64,000 nt of DNA from FEN-1279 sp964501535 (GTDB taxonomy: Bacteria > Bacteroidota > Ignavibacteria > Tepidaquicellales > Tepidaquicellaceae), in the NCBI GenBank assembly GCA_964501535.1, contig CAZCSV010000007.1, positions 1 to 64,000 on the forward strand, read 5' to 3'. A model generated the notes under the pieces. It was given only the letters and a program-made list of their open reading frames with translations, ran no database searches and had not been told where the DNA came from. This document shows positions 34,666 to 42,510 of this stretch, piece after piece. Position 1 is the stretch's first letter, and the number at the start of each line of letters is the position of its first letter. The position numbers and the translations under genes were made by a program.

Positions 34666-36102
34666 ATGAAATCACTTCTTTCTGCTCTATTCTTGCTTAT
34701 GATTTCAGTAAGTTTTACGTTTAGTCAGGATGGTATTGGCGTTTGGTCCCAAACATACAGTACCACCGATAGGGTATACGCTATGGTGATAAATCCTAAT
34801 AATCAAAATATCATGTATATAGGAACACTGGATAACGGCGTATATAAAACCTCAAACGGGGGATTCAACTGGGTTCAAATCAATACCGGAATGACTTATA
34901 CACATGTCCAATGCCTCGCAATTAGTGCCTCAAATCCGAATATATTGTTTGCGGGAACTGACTCGCTTGGCGGATGGGCCACCAGCGGGATTTACAAGAC
35001 AACTGACGCAGGTGCAAACTGGACTTTGGTTTCTCAGGATATTTATGATACAAAAGGAGTTCAGGTGATTGCTGTACATCCGACAAATCCGAATATTGTG
35101 TACTGCGGCGTATTCAATGCTTTAGCTGCATCTTCAGTGGGTTTATGGAAATCTACGAATGGTGGAATTAATTGGTTTGTCGCAAATACAGGGATGGATA
35201 ACAAACAAATACTAGCCATTGTATTTAATCCGCTGAATTCGAATGTCCTTTACGCAGGGTCTTCTTTAATATTGCCCGGTAGTACCGGACCGGTTAAAAT
35301 ATATAAAACTTATGACGGAGGGACAACCTGGTCGATAATTGTCAATGGTATCCCTCAGGCATCGACAGATAATAATCCCGTTAGATGTCTGAGCGTCAGT
35401 ACATCGGATACCAGTGTGGTTTTAGCCGGGCTTTTTATGAACGCATCAGCCTTAACCGGCGGGATGTATGTTACCACGAATGGCGGTCAGCAATGGACTA
35501 AAAAACACACAGGTCTTTTCAATACTACGGGTTCATTACCGAGGTCCTGTTTAATCGTACCGGGTTCTTCTACTGAATTCTTTGTCGGTCTCGACCATAG
35601 CTCGACGACGACTTCGAAAGGAGTATTCAGAACGACCAATGCAGGTGATACCTGGACGGATTTCAACGGTAGCGTGATGCTTAATACATACGCAGTTAGA
35701 GCACTCACATACAAAACAACGGGTAATCCTACACTTTTTGCGGGACACGGAGGAACGGCTACCGCTTCTTCAGGAACCGGTGTTTATGAATATTCATGGC
35801 TGGCTTCGGGTATAGGAAATCACAATTCCGGTATACCGACGGAATTTAATCTTTCGCAGAATTATCCGAATCCTTTTAACCCCGTAACGAAAATATCATA
35901 TCAGTTGCCATTATCGGGCTTAGTTAATATTACTGTTTATGATATGCTCGGAAGGGAAGTGTTAAAACTTGTAGATGGATTTAAAAATGCAGGATATTAT
36001 AGTATCGAATTTGACGGAACAAAATATAACAGCGGCGTGTACTTTTATAGATTATTCTCCGATAGATTTGTGAGTACAAAAAAGATGATATTGGTTAAAT
36101 AA
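34666..36102 (+). CDS. T9SS cargo protein, sialidase-like propeller
   Basis: This is a 478-residue exported protein with a signal peptide (ending near FTFSQ), then repeats around 45-55 residues long with motifs such as YIGTLDNGVYKTSNGGFNW and VYCGVFN, as in VPS10/sialidase BNR propellers. Repeats combine an xNPNxxYxG strand with a KTxNGGxxW hairpin. The T9SS type A tail starts at residue 399 (NYPNPFNP) and ends KKMILVK. It should be secreted or surface-bound; the substrate is unknown. A strong terminator follows, so the gene seems to be its own unit. Confidence 0.88.
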   Translation: MKSLLSALFLLMISVSFTFSQDGIGVWSQTYSTTDRVYAMVINPNNQNIMYIGTLDNGVYKTSNGGFNWVQINTGMTYTHVQCLAISASNPNILFAGTDSLGGWATSGIYKTTDAGANWTLVSQDIYDTKGVQVIAVHPTNPNIVYCGVFNALAASSVGLWKSTNGGINWFVANTGMDNKQILAIVFNPLNSNVLYAGSSLILPGSTGPVKIYKTYDGGTTWSIIVNGIPQASTDNNPVRCLSVSTSDTSVVLAGLFMNASALTGGMYVTTNGGQQWTKKHTGLFNTTGSLPRSCLIVPGSSTEFFVGLDHSSTTTSKGVFRTTNAGDTWTDFNGSVMLNTYAVRALTYKTTGNPTLFAGHGGTATASSGTGVYEYSWLASGIGNHNSGIPTEFNLSQNYPNPFNPVTKISYQLPLSGLVNITVYDMLGREVLKLVDGFKNAGYYSIEFDGTKYNSGVYFYRLFSDRFVSTKKMILVK

Positions 36103-36111
36103 TTTTTATTT

Positions 36112-36156
36112 AAAATAATCCTGTGTTTATATTCTTTTAAATACAGGATTATTTTT
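36112..36156 (+). terminator. Strong terminator after T9SS cargo gene
   Basis: AAAATAATCCTGT pairs with ACAGGATTATTTT, and the stem extends inward (TTTA with TAAA, one G-T pair) around a short loop. A T-run follows. It ends the gene at 34666 and, read on the other strand, could also end the small gene on the minus strand. Confidence 0.88.
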
Positions 36157-36400
36157 ATGAAGTATTATTGAATTCAATTACATTGTCGGCAACCATTATC
36201 TGTATTTTCAAGGATATGAATTCCTGAAATAGGATTTTTTTATTTAATTCTAATACCTCCTGTGTCAAACTATCATCATCTAGATTGATTTGCCTTACAA
36301 TTGTGTGCCTGTGCCTGATGTTATTCGGCTGCACGGGCTGGTAAAACGAATTGAGAGATATTAATATAAATATTAATAATATTACTTTCTTAATTATCAT
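36155..36400 (-). CDS. Small putative secreted protein
   Basis: This 81-residue reading frame begins with a good signal-like segment (MIIKKVILLIFILISLNSFY) followed by a polar helical part with QEVLELNKKIL. The stop lies at the edge of the terminator at 36112-36156, which would serve it in this direction. It has no recognisable family. A real exported peptide is plausible because the hydrophobic leader is unlikely in random sequence, but there is no independent support. Confidence 0.4.
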   Translation of the reverse strand: MIIKKVILLIFILISLNSFYQPVQPNNIRHRHTIVRQINLDDDSLTQEVLELNKKILFQEFISLKIQIMVADNVIEFNNTS

Positions 36401-36527
36401 AAACTAAAGTAATGATTTTTTTTGGAATTTTCAACTAATAGAATTTCCATTTTTCTGTTTTATCGTAATATATAAATTGATTATATCCTCTTTTATCATT
36501 AAATTAATTATTCAAAATTTTTAAGAA

Positions 36528-37310
36528 TTGATAATAGGGCTAATTGTCGGTTTTATAATTGGATTTGTGATTTCTATGCCACCTTTAGGTCCTACTACTT
36601 TTTCTATTATTGCTAAGGGGTTTAAAAATGAGGAAAAAGAAGGGATTGCAATTGGTACAGGTGCCGCATTTATGGATTTCATTTATATTCTCATCGCCTA
36701 TGGCGGCGTTACGATTATAAAAACCCTCCTTCCTATGTCTGTTGATGAGTTCTTCAGTAATAATGAAAGAACTTTTAAGATAATTTTGACTTTTTTAGGG
36801 TGTTTTGTCGTTGTTTTTTATGGATTTAAAATAATGAAAATGAAAATTTTCAACGGAAACAACAGCAATGTCCCCCTGACCGAAGATAAAATAGAAGAAG
36901 TAATTTCGGAAAAAGCTGAACCAAGACTGATTAAAACCGAAAAAGAACTCGATAGAATCTTACATACTCAAAAACTCGAGAAAGGATTATCAGGACTTAC
37001 TGGTGAGTTTCTAACGGGTATTCTGCTGTGTTTGTCTTCTGTTACACTGCCTGCATCCTGGTTTGCTATTGTCGGATATTTGAAAAGCTACGGCGTAATA
37101 GATTCGCATTTCCTTTCAGGTCTGGCTCTGGCAGTGGGAGTCCTCTTCGGCACTGCCGTCTGGTTTTATGTAATCGTGAAGTTCGTTTCCAAAAATTCTC
37201 ACAGGATTAATCCCGGAATGTTGAACAAAATTAATGTAAGTGTTGGTGTTATTCTTATTTTGCTTGGTGTTTTTCTTTTAATAAAAGCTATTGATTTTAT
37301 CTTTTTATAA
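36528..37310 (+). CDS. LysE-family exporter-like membrane protein
   Basis: This is a 260-residue polytopic membrane protein. The N-terminal part IGFVISMPPLGPTTFSII followed by a G-rich helix (AIGTGAAFMDFIYILIAYGG) matches the LysE/RhtB translocator pattern, which exports amino acids or related solutes. About six hydrophobic segments are seen, with a Lys/Glu-rich cytoplasmic loop near residues 105-150 that is longer than in standard LysE. The TTG at 36528 is used as start because the first helix begins immediately; the next ATG would cut into it. It lies 20 nt upstream of the RING-like/TPR gene. Confidence 0.75.
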   Translation: MIIGLIVGFIIGFVISMPPLGPTTFSIIAKGFKNEEKEGIAIGTGAAFMDFIYILIAYGGVTIIKTLLPMSVDEFFSNNERTFKIILTFLGCFVVVFYGFKIMKMKIFNGNNSNVPLTEDKIEEVISEKAEPRLIKTEKELDRILHTQKLEKGLSGLTGEFLTGILLCLSSVTLPASWFAIVGYLKSYGVIDSHFLSGLALAVGVLFGTAVWFYVIVKFVSKNSHRINPGMLNKINVSVGVILILLGVFLLIKAIDFIFL

Positions 37311-37330
37311 TTTTTTTGTTATAAGGTAAA

Positions 37331-38827
37331 TTGGAGAATAATAATTCTCAAATACAACAAAATAGAATTTGCCAGTTCTGCCAGTCAAAAATAAAATCTA
37401 AAGAAGATTTTATTACTTGTCCCTCCTGCCTTTCTGCTTATCATATCGAATGCTGGTATGAAAATAAGGGTTGTGCAGTCTACGGGTGTGATTATAAATT
37501 GCAGAATCATGACAAGGAACAAAAAATCTTCAGCGCCGAAAATATACTCGTAAACGCCGAGTATTTCATAAATAAAAAACAATATGGTGAAGCCGTAAAT
37601 GAATGCAATAGAATCCTTAACATTGACCCTGACGATATTGAGGCGAAAAAATTGTATAATAAGGCTGTTACTTCGTATAACGTGAAACTGAGAATTCTTC
37701 AGGATGCAGAAAATGCATTTAATAAAAAGGACTTTATGAATGCCGAAGTGTATTTTAGAAATTCTATTGGATATTTGAGTGATGATGAATTGAGTATGGT
37801 ACAATCAAAACTTCAGATTATTAAAGAAGCAATTCCTGCTCTGCAAAGGAAAATTTTCTATAGAAAAATATATGTTTACAGCCTGTCAGTTTTGATTTTT
37901 TTTGCATTCTTGTTCCTTGCATATTATTATTTGTATCTTGAAGAGGACAGAGAGTTTTATGCAATCGAAAAAGAAGATGAAATAAATGATGTACATACTA
38001 CGGAAAATCAAATATCACGCTATGAGCATTTCTTAAGGAAATATGAAAACGGAAAATTCAGCTTCAAAGCAGCCGAAAAAATTAACCTGCTCTCCGCTTC
38101 GATAATCCGGAAAATCTATAAGGATGATTGGAAAACTGCACTGAAATATCTTAATAAAATTAATGAAAATTCTAATCCTAAACTCTATAATGATTTGTTC
38201 TTGTCTCTGTATGGTACCGCTGAATCGGAATTTGTAAAATATAAGTCCAGTGCAAAAAAACTGAATTCTCAAAAAAAGTTTGTAGAAGCTAAAAATGAAA
38301 CAGAAAAAGCGATTAGTATCGCCGATTATTTTCCGGGAACTAATATAGAACGCGAGAAATCAGTGTTGAACTCGAATTTAAATCTCTTAAACAAGAAAAT
38401 TTCCTATTTGGTAAAATACAAGGATATAGAAAAAGAATTGGCAGAAAAGACCGAAGATCTGAAAAAGAGCAGGGAATTCGAAACGGGAGGACTTGTTAAA
38501 ATTAATGCAATAATTACTCAGGAAAAAAGCCCGAATTATTATCTGGCAAAGAATATTTTCGATAACAATCTAATTGCCTTAAAAACAACGGAGTTAACGA
38601 ATTATAAAACCGGCGATGTCGTTATACTCGAATGTAAAAAATCCGGAAAAGTAAATATTAAAGACGATAATCTTGGTGAAATCAGCGTTCCTCTTTATAA
38701 ATTCGGAAATCTGCCGAAAGATGACAGCTATTCATCGGCATACGATTTGGAATCCCTTATGCAAAGACTGGAATATTTGAAATCACAAAAAAATAAATTA
38801 GACAGCTTGTTTAGCTTGGGCTTTTAA
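37331..38827 (+). CDS. RING-like zinc-finger protein with TPR-like repeats and one membrane helix
   Basis: This is a 498-residue protein with a TTG start. Residues 14-53 form a RING/Prok-RING-like zinc module: Cys14, Cys17, Cys30, Cys33, His38, Cys41, Cys48 and Cys53, including CPSCLSAYHIECW. About residues 72-170 resemble TPR helices (AEYFINKKQYGEAVNECNRI). A single membrane helix is at about 181-203, and the rest is a long, mostly helical, charged region ending with a small beta segment. Similar bacterial proteins are of unknown function; the zinc module may bind proteins rather than act as a ubiquitin ligase. It probably shares a transcript with the LysE-like gene. Confidence 0.75.
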   Translation: MENNNSQIQQNRICQFCQSKIKSKEDFITCPSCLSAYHIECWYENKGCAVYGCDYKLQNHDKEQKIFSAENILVNAEYFINKKQYGEAVNECNRILNIDPDDIEAKKLYNKAVTSYNVKLRILQDAENAFNKKDFMNAEVYFRNSIGYLSDDELSMVQSKLQIIKEAIPALQRKIFYRKIYVYSLSVLIFFAFLFLAYYYLYLEEDREFYAIEKEDEINDVHTTENQISRYEHFLRKYENGKFSFKAAEKINLLSASIIRKIYKDDWKTALKYLNKINENSNPKLYNDLFLSLYGTAESEFVKYKSSAKKLNSQKKFVEAKNETEKAISIADYFPGTNIEREKSVLNSNLNLLNKKISYLVKYKDIEKELAEKTEDLKKSREFETGGLVKINAIITQEKSPNYYLAKNIFDNNLIALKTTELTNYKTGDVVILECKKSGKVNIKDDNLGEISVPLYKFGNLPKDDSYSSAYDLESLMQRLEYLKSQKNKLDSLFSLGF

Positions 38828-38954
38828 AAAAATACGGTGTTTTTATCTTTCGATTTAACCTTAAAAATATTCTGTTTTTATTAAAATATGCTAATTATTA
38901 TGTTGATTTAAAAAATTGATTTTCCTATATTAATCATTTGCATAAAGGATTTTT

Positions 38955-39037
38955 GGGTAGGTAGCGAAGTGGTTAAACGCATCAGACTGTAAATCTGACG
39001 ACTGATGTCTTCGGAGGTTCGAATCCTTCCCTACCCA
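38955..39037 (+). tRNA. tRNA-Tyr (anticodon GTA)
   Basis: GGGTAGG pairs with CCTACCC at 39030-39036. The anticodon stem TCAGA-TCTGA surrounds loop CTGTAAA (anticodon GTA). A variable arm of class II length is present. The length is 83 nt and CCA is not encoded. It is the first tRNA of a cluster that leads to secE. Confidence 0.95.
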
Positions 39038-39059
39038 CACAGAAGTTTTTTATAATAAC

Positions 39060-39110
39060 GCGGGAGTGACTCAGTTGTATAAGTCATCCCGATTCAATCG
39101 GGATTGGTTG
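39060..39110 (+). pseudogene. 5' half of a tRNA-Gly with altered anticodon arm
   Basis: From GCGGGAG through the D arm this copy matches the intact tRNA-Gly at 39136, and the upstream leader (AGTTTTTT...AATAAC) is also duplicated. The anticodon arm is replaced by a hairpin ATCCC/GGGAT with a 9-nt loop, then the sequence diverges and the T arm and 3' acceptor are missing. It cannot fold as a complete tRNA. It appears to be one end of a disrupted element. Confidence 0.7.
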
Positions 39111-39135
39111 GGTAAAATAGTTTTTTAATAATAAC

Positions 39136-39208
39136 GCGGGAGTAACTCAGTTGGTAGAGTCACAGCCTTCCAAGCTGTTGGTCGCGAGTTCGAGTCTCGT
39201 CTCCCGCT
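39136..39208 (+). tRNA. tRNA-Gly (anticodon TCC)
   Basis: GCGGGAG pairs with CTCCCGC. The anticodon stem ACAGC-GCTGT surrounds loop CTTCCAA (anticodon TCC). The T arm GCGAG-TTCGAGT-CTCGT is normal. The length is 73 nt and CCA is not encoded. It is the intact copy between two partial copies of the same gene. Confidence 0.95.
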
Positions 39209-39222
39209 CAAGAAAAAAAGAT

Positions 39223-39476
39223 ATGAACTATTATGTTTATATTTTGAGAAGTCTGAAGAATGGGAGATATTATATAGGTCAGACTAAAGATTTAGAGAAA
39301 AGAATAAAATTACATAATAGTATAAAAGCACGATGGAAAAAATGTATCATCCGTGGGAATTAATACACAGTGAGTTATATGAAACAAGAGGTGATGCTAT
39401 AAAGAGAGAAAGGTTCTTGAAAAATATCGGAAGTGTAAAAAATAGGATTTCCGAAATAACAAGTGGGAAATTATAA
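39223..39476 (+). pseudogene. GIY-YIG nuclease gene, frameshifted
   Basis: The first 40 codons from the ATG at 39223 encode a GIY-YIG domain (MNYYVYILRSLKNGRYYIGQ, followed by KDLEKRIKLHN). After an A6 run at 39337-39342 the frame is lost, but the expected remainder continues in another frame from 39348: HPWELIHSELYETRG, then a catalytic-Glu segment IKRERFLKN. The restored length would be about 85 residues, normal for the small UPF0213-like family. The stop at 39474 is followed directly by a partial tRNA-Gly. It is probably an inactive mobile-element nuclease. Confidence 0.8.
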
Positions 39477-39477
39477 A

Positions 39478-39532
39478 GGATAAGTTATCCCGTTCACGGG
39501 ATTGGTCGCGAGTTCGAGTCTCGTCTCCCGCT
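39478..39532 (+). pseudogene. 3' half of a tRNA-Gly with altered anticodon arm
   Basis: This begins in the D-arm region, has a hairpin ATCCC/GGGAT with a 6-nt loop in place of the anticodon arm, and then is identical to the intact tRNA-Gly from TTGGTCGCGAG through the 3' acceptor. It starts 2 nt after the GIY-YIG stop. Joined to the 5' half at 39060 it would give one complete tRNA-like unit. Confidence 0.7.
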
Positions 39533-39556
39533 CTGAAATGAGAGCGAAAAAGGTTT

Positions 39557-39629
<73 letters not shown>

Positions 39630-39724
39630 CTAGATGTTTAAAACAATTTTTTGTCATATATTGGAAAATAAATTTTCTTCTTTTTGTATCTGCTTATTTC
39701 CGGTATTTTTTTGTTTTAATAAAT

Positions 39725-39749
39725 GAACTTAAATAAGTTCTTTTTTTTT
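39725..39749 (+). terminator. Terminator-like hairpin just before tRNA-Trp
   Basis: GAACTT pairs with AAGTTC around AAAT, followed by nine T residues. It ends 7 nt before tRNA-Trp. It could end the tRNA-Tyr/Gly/Thr transcript, or attenuate a transcript starting upstream: a possible Bacteroidota-type promoter (TTTG at 39683, TATTTTTTTG at 39704) lies just before it. No promoter fits between the hairpin and tRNA-Trp. Confidence 0.6.
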
Positions 39750-39756
39750 GTTTTTT

Positions 39757-39829
39757 ACGGGTGTAGCTCAATTGGTAGAGTAGCGGTCTCCAAAACCGTC
39801 GGTTGGGGGTTCGATTCCTCCCACCCGTG
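39757..39829 (+). tRNA. tRNA-Trp (anticodon CCA)
   Basis: ACGGGTG pairs with CACCCGT. The anticodon stem GCGGT-ACCGT surrounds CTCCAAA (anticodon CCA). The length is 73 nt, with no encoded CCA. It lies 24 nt before secE, the usual bacterial linkage. Confidence 0.95.
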
Positions 39830-39853
39830 CAGACTTTTAAATGCAAATTTTAT

Positions 39854-40036
39854 ATGAAAGAAAAAATTATTAATTTTTTCCTGGATATTTACAAGGAAAT
39901 GAAAAAAGTAACATGGCCGAAAAAAATGGAATTGAAGGATTCTACAATCATAGTAGTAATTACCATGATAATTTTCGCCGCGTTCGTTTACGTAGTAGAT
40001 AAAGGAATTAGTGAGTTTTTAAAAGTAATTTTTTAA
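39854..40036 (+). CDS. secE: Preprotein translocase subunit SecE
   Basis: SecE is the essential small membrane subunit of the SecYEG channel. I start at the ATG at 39854, which removes an upstream extension that overlaps tRNA-Trp; the product is 60 residues. It has the hallmark amphipathic segment with EMKKVTWPKKMEL followed by a single membrane helix (TIIVVITMIIFAAFVYVV). This is the short, single-helix form found in most bacteria. nusG follows 6 nt downstream. Confidence 0.95.
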   Translation: MKEKIINFFLDIYKEMKKVTWPKKMELKDSTIIVVITMIIFAAFVYVVDKGISEFLKVIF

Positions 40037-40042
40037 TCTAAT

Positions 40043-40678
40043 ATGATGTCGGAAGATTTAAATATCGAGAATGGAAATGAAATAGAACCAGCCGACCTGG
40101 AAACCGGTGACGATAGTGAGCAGTCAGGTGTATATAAATGGTATGCAGTAAGAATTATTTCTGGTCACGAAAATAAAGTAAAGGCATATCTTGACGCGCA
40201 AATTAAGCAGGAAGGACTTGAACATAAAATTAAAAATGTATTGATTCCTCTTGAAAAGGTTTTCGAAGTAAAAAGCGGAAAGAAGAAAGTTAAGTATAAA
40301 AATTTCTTGCCGGGTTATATTTTAGTGGAAGCAGATTTGGACGATAAAATCCGAAGCTTTATTTCTCAGTCACCGTCTATTCTGAATATGGTCGGCGCTA
40401 AAAGCGTATCGGGGAAAAGACTAGAGCCTATTCCTCTCAGAGGCGCTGAAGTGAAAAGAATAAAAGCAATTCTGAATGAAGAAAACCAAAGCGAAAAAAT
40501 CGATTTTAAATTATCCGTCGGTGACCCTGTAAAAGTTACAAGCGGTCCCTTCAATAATTTTAATGGAAATGTGCTGGAAATAAATATGGAGAAAATGAAG
40601 GTTAAAGTGATGGTTAGCATTTTCGGAAGAAAAACCCCTATTGAACTAGAATTTACTCAAATAGAAAAAGAAAAATAA
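40043..40678 (+). CDS. nusG: Transcription antitermination factor NusG
   Basis: NusG binds RNA polymerase clamp helices and links transcription to Rho or to ribosomes. The 211-residue protein has an acidic N-terminal extension, an NGN domain starting KWYAVRIISGHENKVKAYL (about 33-50) with NFLPGYILVEA, and a KOW domain with VGDPVKVTSGPFNNFNGNV near 158. The ATG at 40043 is followed by a second ATG, either of which could be used. It is 9 nt upstream of rplK in the standard order. It is soluble and should be fully functional. Confidence 0.97.
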   Translation: MMSEDLNIENGNEIEPADLETGDDSEQSGVYKWYAVRIISGHENKVKAYLDAQIKQEGLEHKIKNVLIPLEKVFEVKSGKKKVKYKNFLPGYILVEADLDDKIRSFISQSPSILNMVGAKSVSGKRLEPIPLRGAEVKRIKAILNEENQSEKIDFKLSVGDPVKVTSGPFNNFNGNVLEINMEKMKVKVMVSIFGRKTPIELEFTQIEKEK

Positions 40679-40687
40679 AATTAATTT

Positions 40688-41110
40688 ATGGCAAAAAAAA
40701 TCGTAGGTTTCATCAAACTACAGATTCCGGGAGGGCAAGCCACTATGGCACCGCCTGTCGGACCGGCTCTTGGACAAAGAGGTGTCAATGGTATGGAATT
40801 CTGTAAGCAGTTTAATGCAAGAACTCAGGATAAAAAAGGATTGATAGTTCCGGTAGTTATTACTGTTTATTCTGATAAATCTTTTAGCTTTATTACTAAA
40901 ACTCCGCCCGCCGCTGTTTTGTTAATGAAAGCGGCAGGTCTCGAAAAGGGCTCTGGTGTCCCGAATAAAACTAAAGTAGGTAAAGTAACCAAAAAACAGG
41001 TAAAGGAAATCGCTGAATCAAAAATGGCCGATCTTAATGCAAGAGATATCGAACACGCAATGAGTATGGTTGCAGGTACTGCAAGAAGTATGGGCATAAC
41101 TGTAGAATAA
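40688..41110 (+). CDS. rplK: 50S ribosomal protein L11
   Basis: L11 forms part of the GTPase-associated centre of the large subunit. The 140-residue product has the usual length and motifs: LQIPGGQATMAPPVGPALGQ at the N-terminus, then FNARTQDKKGLIVPVVI and the C-terminal rRNA-binding domain with KTPPAAVLLMKAAG. It precedes rplA by 26 nt, and with L1, L10 and L7/L12 forms the classical cluster. Confidence 0.98.
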   Translation: MAKKIVGFIKLQIPGGQATMAPPVGPALGQRGVNGMEFCKQFNARTQDKKGLIVPVVITVYSDKSFSFITKTPPAAVLLMKAAGLEKGSGVPNKTKVGKVTKKQVKEIAESKMADLNARDIEHAMSMVAGTARSMGITVE

Positions 41111-41136
41111 TTATTAAAAATCCAATTTTTTTATTT

Positions 41137-41841
41137 ATGAAATTGACCAAAAAGCAAAAAGAAATTAAAAAGAACGTCGAGCTAAATAAAGATTATAAAA
41201 TAGCTGAAGCTGTTGCTATCGTTAAAAAATTCGCAAAAGCGAAATTTGATGAATCGGTTGACCTGGCTGTCAATCTGGGTGTCGACCCTAAACACGCCGA
41301 CCAGGTCGTTAGAGGAACTGTTTCGCTTCCTCACGGCACAGGGAAAACCGTAAAAGTACTTGTCATTGCAAAACCCGAGAAACAACAGGAAGCCGTAGAT
41401 GCAGGTGCAGACCATGTGGGCTTTGAGGATTACTTGAAAAAAATTCAGGAGGGATGGACAGATATCGATGTCATTATTGCCGCTCCTGATACTATGAGCG
41501 AACTCGGAAAACTCGGCAAGATTTTAGGACCAAGAGGATTAATGCCGAACCCTAAAAGCGGTACTGTTACGCCAAATTTGGCTCAGGCGGTAAAAGAAAT
41601 TAAAGCAGGAAAAATAGATTTTAGAGTTGATAAAAATGGAACGGTTCATTCTGCGATTGGTAAAGCATCTTTCTCGGAACAACAGCTTGTGGATAATGTC
41701 TCAGCTTTTATCAATATGATTATCAAGCTGAAACCTGCTGCTGCAAAAGGTACTTATATCAAAAGTCTTACCGTATCCAGTACTATGGGTCCGGGAGTTA
41801 AAATTGACAGAACTTTGGCAGATTTGAAATCTGCAGCTTAA
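41137..41841 (+). CDS. rplA: 50S ribosomal protein L1
   Basis: L1 binds 23S rRNA at the mobile stalk near the E site and in many bacteria represses its own operon. The 234-residue protein carries the family motifs VDLAVNLGVDPKHADQVVRG, LGPRGLMPNPKSGTVT and SSTMGPGVKID. Length and order are normal. It is followed by a 97-nt gap with a possible leader structure before rplJ. Confidence 0.98.
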   Translation: MKLTKKQKEIKKNVELNKDYKIAEAVAIVKKFAKAKFDESVDLAVNLGVDPKHADQVVRGTVSLPHGTGKTVKVLVIAKPEKQQEAVDAGADHVGFEDYLKKIQEGWTDIDVIIAAPDTMSELGKLGKILGPRGLMPNPKSGTVTPNLAQAVKEIKAGKIDFRVDKNGTVHSAIGKASFSEQQLVDNVSAFINMIIKLKPAAAKGTYIKSLTVSSTMGPGVKIDRTLADLKSAA

Positions 41842-41875
41842 ACTTTGAAATTACGCACTCAACATTATATATTAT

Positions 41876-41900
41876 GAATCGGTATTGTGAAGACTGGTTC
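41876..41900 (+). promoter_or_regulatory. Candidate L10 leader hairpin
   Basis: GAATCGGT pairs with ACTGGTTC (two G-T pairs) around a 9-nt loop in the 97-nt gap between rplA and rplJ. L10 leader elements usually sit at this place and bind L10-(L12)4 to control rplJL. I cannot show the kink-turn motif by eye. Confidence 0.35.
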
Positions 41901-41938
41901 ATTTTGCTTCAAATGTTAAACTAATATAAAAGGTTAAA

Positions 41939-42472
41939 ATGGATAAAGCTAAAAAGCAAGAGATTATTGATGAGATTAAAGGATTGATGAACAGCTCTTC
42001 TGCGTTATATTTAACCGATTTCACCGGTATGACCGTTGAAGAAGTGGATGAATTGAGGTCCGAATTCTTCAAATCGAAAGTTAAATATAAAGTAGTTAAA
42101 AATACTTTGGCTCTCAGGGCAATGAGAGAATCTGATAATTTTGCCTCTTTCGAGGAAAAATTGAAAGATTTTCTCGTAGGTCCTACGGGAATAGTGTTCG
42201 CGGACGAAGACCCCGTCGTTCCCGCAAAGATTTTGAAAAAGTCTTTTTCAAAAATCGAGAAACCAAAGTTCAAGGTCGCTGTTGTTGATAATCAGTTCTA
42301 CGGCTCGGATAAACTGAACGAGCTGGCATCATTACTCTCTAAAGAAGAGTTGATAGCCGGTATTCTTTCAAGCCTCAATTCACCCGTTTCGGGAATTGTC
42401 GGAACTTTGAATGCGGTTGTCAGAGATTTATCAAGCGTTATTGAAGAGGTTGCAAAGAAAAAAGCAGCCTGA
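41939..42472 (+). CDS. rplJ: 50S ribosomal protein L10
   Basis: L10 anchors the L7/L12 stalk to the 23S rRNA. The 177-residue product has the usual N-terminal rRNA-binding domain (YLTDFTGMTVEEVDELRSEF, then KVVKNTLALRAM) and a C-terminal helix (GTLNAVVRDLSSVIEEVAKK) that carries the L12-binding sites. It is about average in length. rplL follows 38 nt later. Confidence 0.97.
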   Translation: MDKAKKQEIIDEIKGLMNSSSALYLTDFTGMTVEEVDELRSEFFKSKVKYKVVKNTLALRAMRESDNFASFEEKLKDFLVGPTGIVFADEDPVVPAKILKKSFSKIEKPKFKVAVVDNQFYGSDKLNELASLLSKEELIAGILSSLNSPVSGIVGTLNAVVRDLSSVIEEVAKKKAA

Positions 42473-42510
42473 TTTTTTAAATTTTAAAATTAAAACAAAA
42501 GGATAATAAT

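Noticed and set aside
39060..39110. A functional tRNA reading UGA (the altered arm contains TCA in the loop)
   Set aside because: The loop is 9 nt rather than 7, the T arm and 3' acceptor strand are missing in this copy, and the other copy has a 6-nt loop. It cannot fold as a standard tRNA, and coding genes here use TGA as a normal stop.
39151..39363. A longer GIY-YIG protein beginning inside tRNA-Gly
   Set aside because: The extra N-terminal residues are a translation of the tRNA gene; the family begins at the ATG at 39223.
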